DNA of 9,082 nt from Chloroflexota bacterium (lineage in GTDB: Bacteria > Chloroflexota > Dehalococcoidia > SM23-28-2 > RBG-16-64-32): positions 1 to 9,082 of the forward strand of contig JADFKX010000075.1 of assembly GCA_022564695.1 (NCBI GenBank), read 5' to 3'. Each line of letters starts with the position of its first letter. The first letter of the stretch is position 1. A program made the position numbers and the translations under genes. A model generated the notes under the pieces. That model was not told the origin of the DNA, did no database searches, and saw nothing but the letters and a program-made list of their open reading frames with translations. This document shows, one piece after another, positions 5,915 to 9,082 of the stretch.

Positions 5915-7015
5915 ATGCCGAAGCTATCGCAGCCAACAACTACGGCACCGAAGGTGGAGTTCGTTGTATCGGCGCCGCTTGACCTGATGAACGCGATGTA
6001 CTTCACCAGCCTGATGGAGCAGAACGAAGGGATTGACGGCTGGCCGGCTGAGGTGCGAAAAGAGGCGGAGCCGGAGCTGCTGGCCGAGCTGGACTTCCTG
6101 TTTACCTTCCCAAAGGGCCAGCCCGGCGTGATGGGTGCTCTTACGGACCGCCTCCTGGCACACCCTGAGGCCTGGCCGGACATCGACGCCCTGACCCGCT
6201 TCGTGGGTAGTTTACCGCTGGGGGTGGGAGAGTCGGCCGAGGATCTAGGAATCCAGGGGCTGGCCTTCTACAGCGTCTGCTCACCGTTCGATTCTACGGA
6301 GCAGAAGAGCGATCCGAGAGCGCAGCCGCGAGAGGCGCTGACCGAGGCGCTGGAGGAGGCGAACGTGGACGTGGCGGCGGCCCTGGCGGTGTACGACCGT
6401 CCGGAGGAGCTACGGACGCGGATGGTACGACTCATCGAGCGCTTCTACGAGCAGCACTACCGGCAAGACCTGCCACGCCGACTGCCAAGCCTGGAGCGGA
6501 GCGTGGCGGCCCGCCGGAACAGGCGGGTGGAGGACGTGAACAGCCTGGCGCGCGAGCTGACCGGCAGGACGAGTTCGTGCCTTGAAACCGCATGCGTGGG
6601 CCCCTACACTAAGCTGATCTTTGCGCCCTCGCTGGATATGGGGCCGTACGTCTCCTGCGCGGACGTCCCGCCCATCCATGGGCTGATTTATCCGTGTGAG
6701 GCGGAGTTCATGGGAGCAGCGCCGGAGGAGGCGGAAAAGACGCGCCGCCTGGCGAGGATCTACAAGGCGCTGGGCGATGAGCAGCGGCTGCAAATCCTCC
6801 AGATGCTTCACGAACGTGAGATGTACGCGCAGGAGATTGTGGAGATGACGGGGCTGCATCAGTCCGTAGTTTCACGTCATCTCACGTTTATGACCGCCGT
6901 GGGGCTGCTGACGGCGAGGCGAGAGGGGAACATGAAGTTCTTCTCGCTGAACCCGGAGATGGGCAACGAGCTGCGAAGGACGCTAGAGCTGTTCGGGGCC
7001 AGCGTGCCGAGCTAG
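5915..7015 (+). CDS. ArsR-family regulator with large N-terminal domain
   Basis: 366 residues from the ATG at 5915, about three times a classical ArsR/SmtB repressor. The winged helix-turn-helix is C-terminal (about 276-345), with R-I-Y-K-A-L-G-D-E-Q-R-L-Q-I-L (281-295). The recognition helix is L-H-Q-S-V-V-S-R-H-L (314-323). The metal-binding E-L-C-V-C-D-L motif is absent; the equivalent is M-Y-A-Q-E-I-V. The N-terminal 270 residues are mostly helical by composition and may sense a ligand, DUF5937-like by general layout. Cys at 122, 222, 226, 248 and 261 could matter for a thiol or metalloid signal. ATG 5915 is preferred over the longer ATG at 5750, which would begin upstream of the promoter; a GAGG lies 9 nt before 5915. 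It is divergent from the methyltransferase, its likely target, and followed 24 nt later by a small gene. Confidence 0.85.
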   Translation: MPKLSQPTTTAPKVEFVVSAPLDLMNAMYFTSLMEQNEGIDGWPAEVRKEAEPELLAELDFLFTFPKGQPGVMGALTDRLLAHPEAWPDIDALTRFVGSLPLGVGESAEDLGIQGLAFYSVCSPFDSTEQKSDPRAQPREALTEALEEANVDVAAALAVYDRPEELRTRMVRLIERFYEQHYRQDLPRRLPSLERSVAARRNRRVEDVNSLARELTGRTSSCLETACVGPYTKLIFAPSLDMGPYVSCADVPPIHGLIYPCEAEFMGAAPEEAEKTRRLARIYKALGDEQRLQILQMLHEREMYAQEIVEMTGLHQSVVSRHLTFMTAVGLLTARREGNMKFFSLNPEMGNELRRTLELFGASVPS

Positions 7016-7039
7016 GGCTTCGAAAAGGGAGGATGAACC

Positions 7040-7255
7040 GTGTGGGATCACATATACGTTAGCGAGAAGCTAAGGAAGCTGGAAGATGAACGGGCGCGGC
7101 GGGGGGCAGGCAGACCCGCCCCGCAGAGAAGGCCTGGTTTGCTGGGGCCGGCGGCGCGGCGGACGGGCCGGGCGCTCCGCTGGCTCGGCGAGGGGCTGGA
7201 GGCCTGGGGAACGGCGCGGCCTGCCAGGGAGACGAACACCGCCACGTTTGAGTAG
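7040..7255 (+). CDS. Small basic protein of unknown function
   Basis: 71 residues, beginning V-W-D-H-I-Y-V-S-E-K-L-R-K-L-E from a GTG. No family recognised. The N-terminal 20 residues look like a charged amphipathic helix. The middle is rich in Arg, Pro and Gly, and a second helix (A-L-R-W-L-G-E-G-L-E-A-W, about 44-55) follows. There is no signal peptide or clear membrane segment. Support for a real gene is a strong AGGGAGG 7 nt before the GTG and the 24-nt gap after the ArsR-type gene, implying one transcript. Small proteins of this form behind ArsR-like regulators seem familiar, but I cannot name one. The high GC content also makes chance open frames likely. Confidence 0.6.
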   Translation: MWDHIYVSEKLRKLEDERARRGAGRPAPQRRPGLLGPAARRTGRALRWLGEGLEAWGTARPARETNTATFE

Positions 7256-7311
7256 CCGCAGGATCGGCTGAGGGGCAGGTTGAGTGAAATCCAGCGCAGG
7301 CGAGCGTAGGT

Positions 7312-7317
7312 TATAAT
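7312..7317 (+). promoter_or_regulatory. Candidate -10 box for pspC
   Basis: A consensus TATAAT about 45 nt upstream of the PspC start. The nearest -35-like TTGAGT (7280-7285) is 26 nt away, too far, so either the -35 is weak or another sigma factor acts. Nothing else is evident in 7256-7361. Confidence 0.4.
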
Positions 7318-7361
7318 CCTTGCGCAGGATGGAGACGCTAGGCGCTTGAGGGGAGTGGCCC

Positions 7362-7577
7362 GTGGCCGAACAACCGAAGCGGCTGTACAGAAGGCGGAAG
7401 GGGCGGAAGCTGCTGGGCGTCCTGGGCGGGCTGGCCGACTTCTTCGGCCTGGACCCATCCCTTATCCGGATCGCCTACCTGGTCATGACGTTTTTCACGC
7501 TGGGCATCCCCGGTTTCGTCCTCTACCTGCTGCTGGTGTTCATCGTGCCGGTGGAGCCGAAGGCTCAAGCAGACTGA
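7362..7577 (+). CDS. PspC-domain membrane protein
   Basis: 71 residues, a stand-alone PspC domain. The N-terminus is basic (residues 6-16), then G-V-L-G-G-L-A-D-F-F-G-L-D-P (19-32), the family signature. A long hydrophobic stretch follows (about 35-63), probably one or two membrane passes, and ends V-P-V-E-P. In enterobacteria PspC belongs to the phage-shock response to envelope damage. Single-domain versions in other phyla are common, and their role is inferred only. The GTG at 7362 is chosen because GAGGGGAG stands about 7 nt upstream and the domain begins soon after. It may have its own promoter. The gene faces dnaK and is separated from it by hairpins. Confidence 0.88.
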   Translation: MAEQPKRLYRRRKGRKLLGVLGGLADFFGLDPSLIRIAYLVMTFFTLGIPGFVLYLLLVFIVPVEPKAQAD

Positions 7578-7591
7578 CGCGCCGCGAAAGA

Positions 7592-7619
7592 AAGGCCGGA
7601 CCGTGTGCGCTCCGGCCTT
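7592..7619 (-). terminator. Terminator hairpin for dnaK, between convergent genes
   Basis: AAGGCCGGA and TCCGGCCTT form a perfect 9-bp stem with a 10-nt loop. Read on the minus strand the stem is followed by TTTCTTTC, a usable U-rich tract, so it probably ends the dnaK transcript. On the plus strand it lies 14 nt after pspC but has no U tract, so any action there would be weaker. Confidence 0.65.
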
Positions 7620-7624
7620 ACACG

Positions 7625-7667
7625 ACAGGCTGAAGCCTGTCCCACCGGGTTTGGGGCTGCGGGCAGC
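7625..7667. repeat. Palindromic repeat-like elements, two related units
   Basis: ACAGGCT-GA-AGCCTGT (7625-7640) is a perfect 7-bp-arm palindrome followed by CCCACC. Some 20 nt on, GCAGCTGAAGCTACCCCC has the same CTGAAGC core and C-rich tail, and GCTGC-GG-GCAGC (7656-7667) forms another hairpin. They look like two members of a REP-like dispersed family, though copies elsewhere cannot be seen here. Confidence 0.45.
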
Positions 7668-7702
7668 TGAAGCTACCCCCCTACATTTTCCCTGTAAGGC
7701 GG

Positions 7703-9082
<1,380 letters not shown>

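Overview
This GC-rich window most likely comes from a Chloroflexota-type bacterium (Dehalococcoidia-like). The inference rests on gene order and on the DnaJ zinc-finger and SFFGQFVNV style, not on any marker search. The outer parts carry a conserved chaperone/translation locus. At the left, dnaJ, prmA and rsmE form a tight minus-strand operon. At the right, the C-terminal two thirds of dnaK, also minus strand, runs off the window edge. In many bacteria dnaK, dnaJ, prmA and rsmE are contiguous. Here about 5.1 kb of unrelated accessory genes separates dnaK from dnaJ, and dnaK appears to end at its own terminator.

The accessory block, left to right, holds four parts. First is a berberine-bridge-type FAD oxidoreductase (minus strand) with its own promoter and a strong Shine-Dalgarno. 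Second is a degraded second copy of a methyltransferase C-terminus. Third is a minus-strand pair: a DUF4395-like membrane protein preceded by a SAM-dependent, ArsM/UbiE-like methyltransferase. Fourth, reading away on the plus strand, are an ArsR-type regulator with a large N-terminal sensor-like domain, a small basic protein and a PspC-domain membrane protein.

The most interesting observation is in the methyltransferase. Its reading frame has a UGA at the position where relatives carry a cysteine (W-S-G-UGA-I-A-G-A-L). The frame then stays open for 65 more family-like codons. A 6-bp perfect hairpin with a GG-containing 5-nt loop begins 10 nt after the UGA, which fits a bacterial SECIS element. 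The gene therefore probably encodes a 270-residue selenoprotein, not the truncated protein an automatic caller would report. Its 5' end is also unusual: the homologous N-terminus has no ATG, GTG or TTG, and the best-placed start is an AUC 7 nt after a good Shine-Dalgarno.

The methyltransferase/DUF4395 pair and the ArsR-type regulator are divergent and share a roughly 190-nt intergenic region with two well-formed sigma-70 promoters. A near-palindrome overlaps the methyltransferase -10. The likely arrangement is a regulator controlling a neighbouring selenoprotein methyltransferase/membrane protein module, perhaps for metalloid or other electrophile handling. The substrate is not shown by the sequence.
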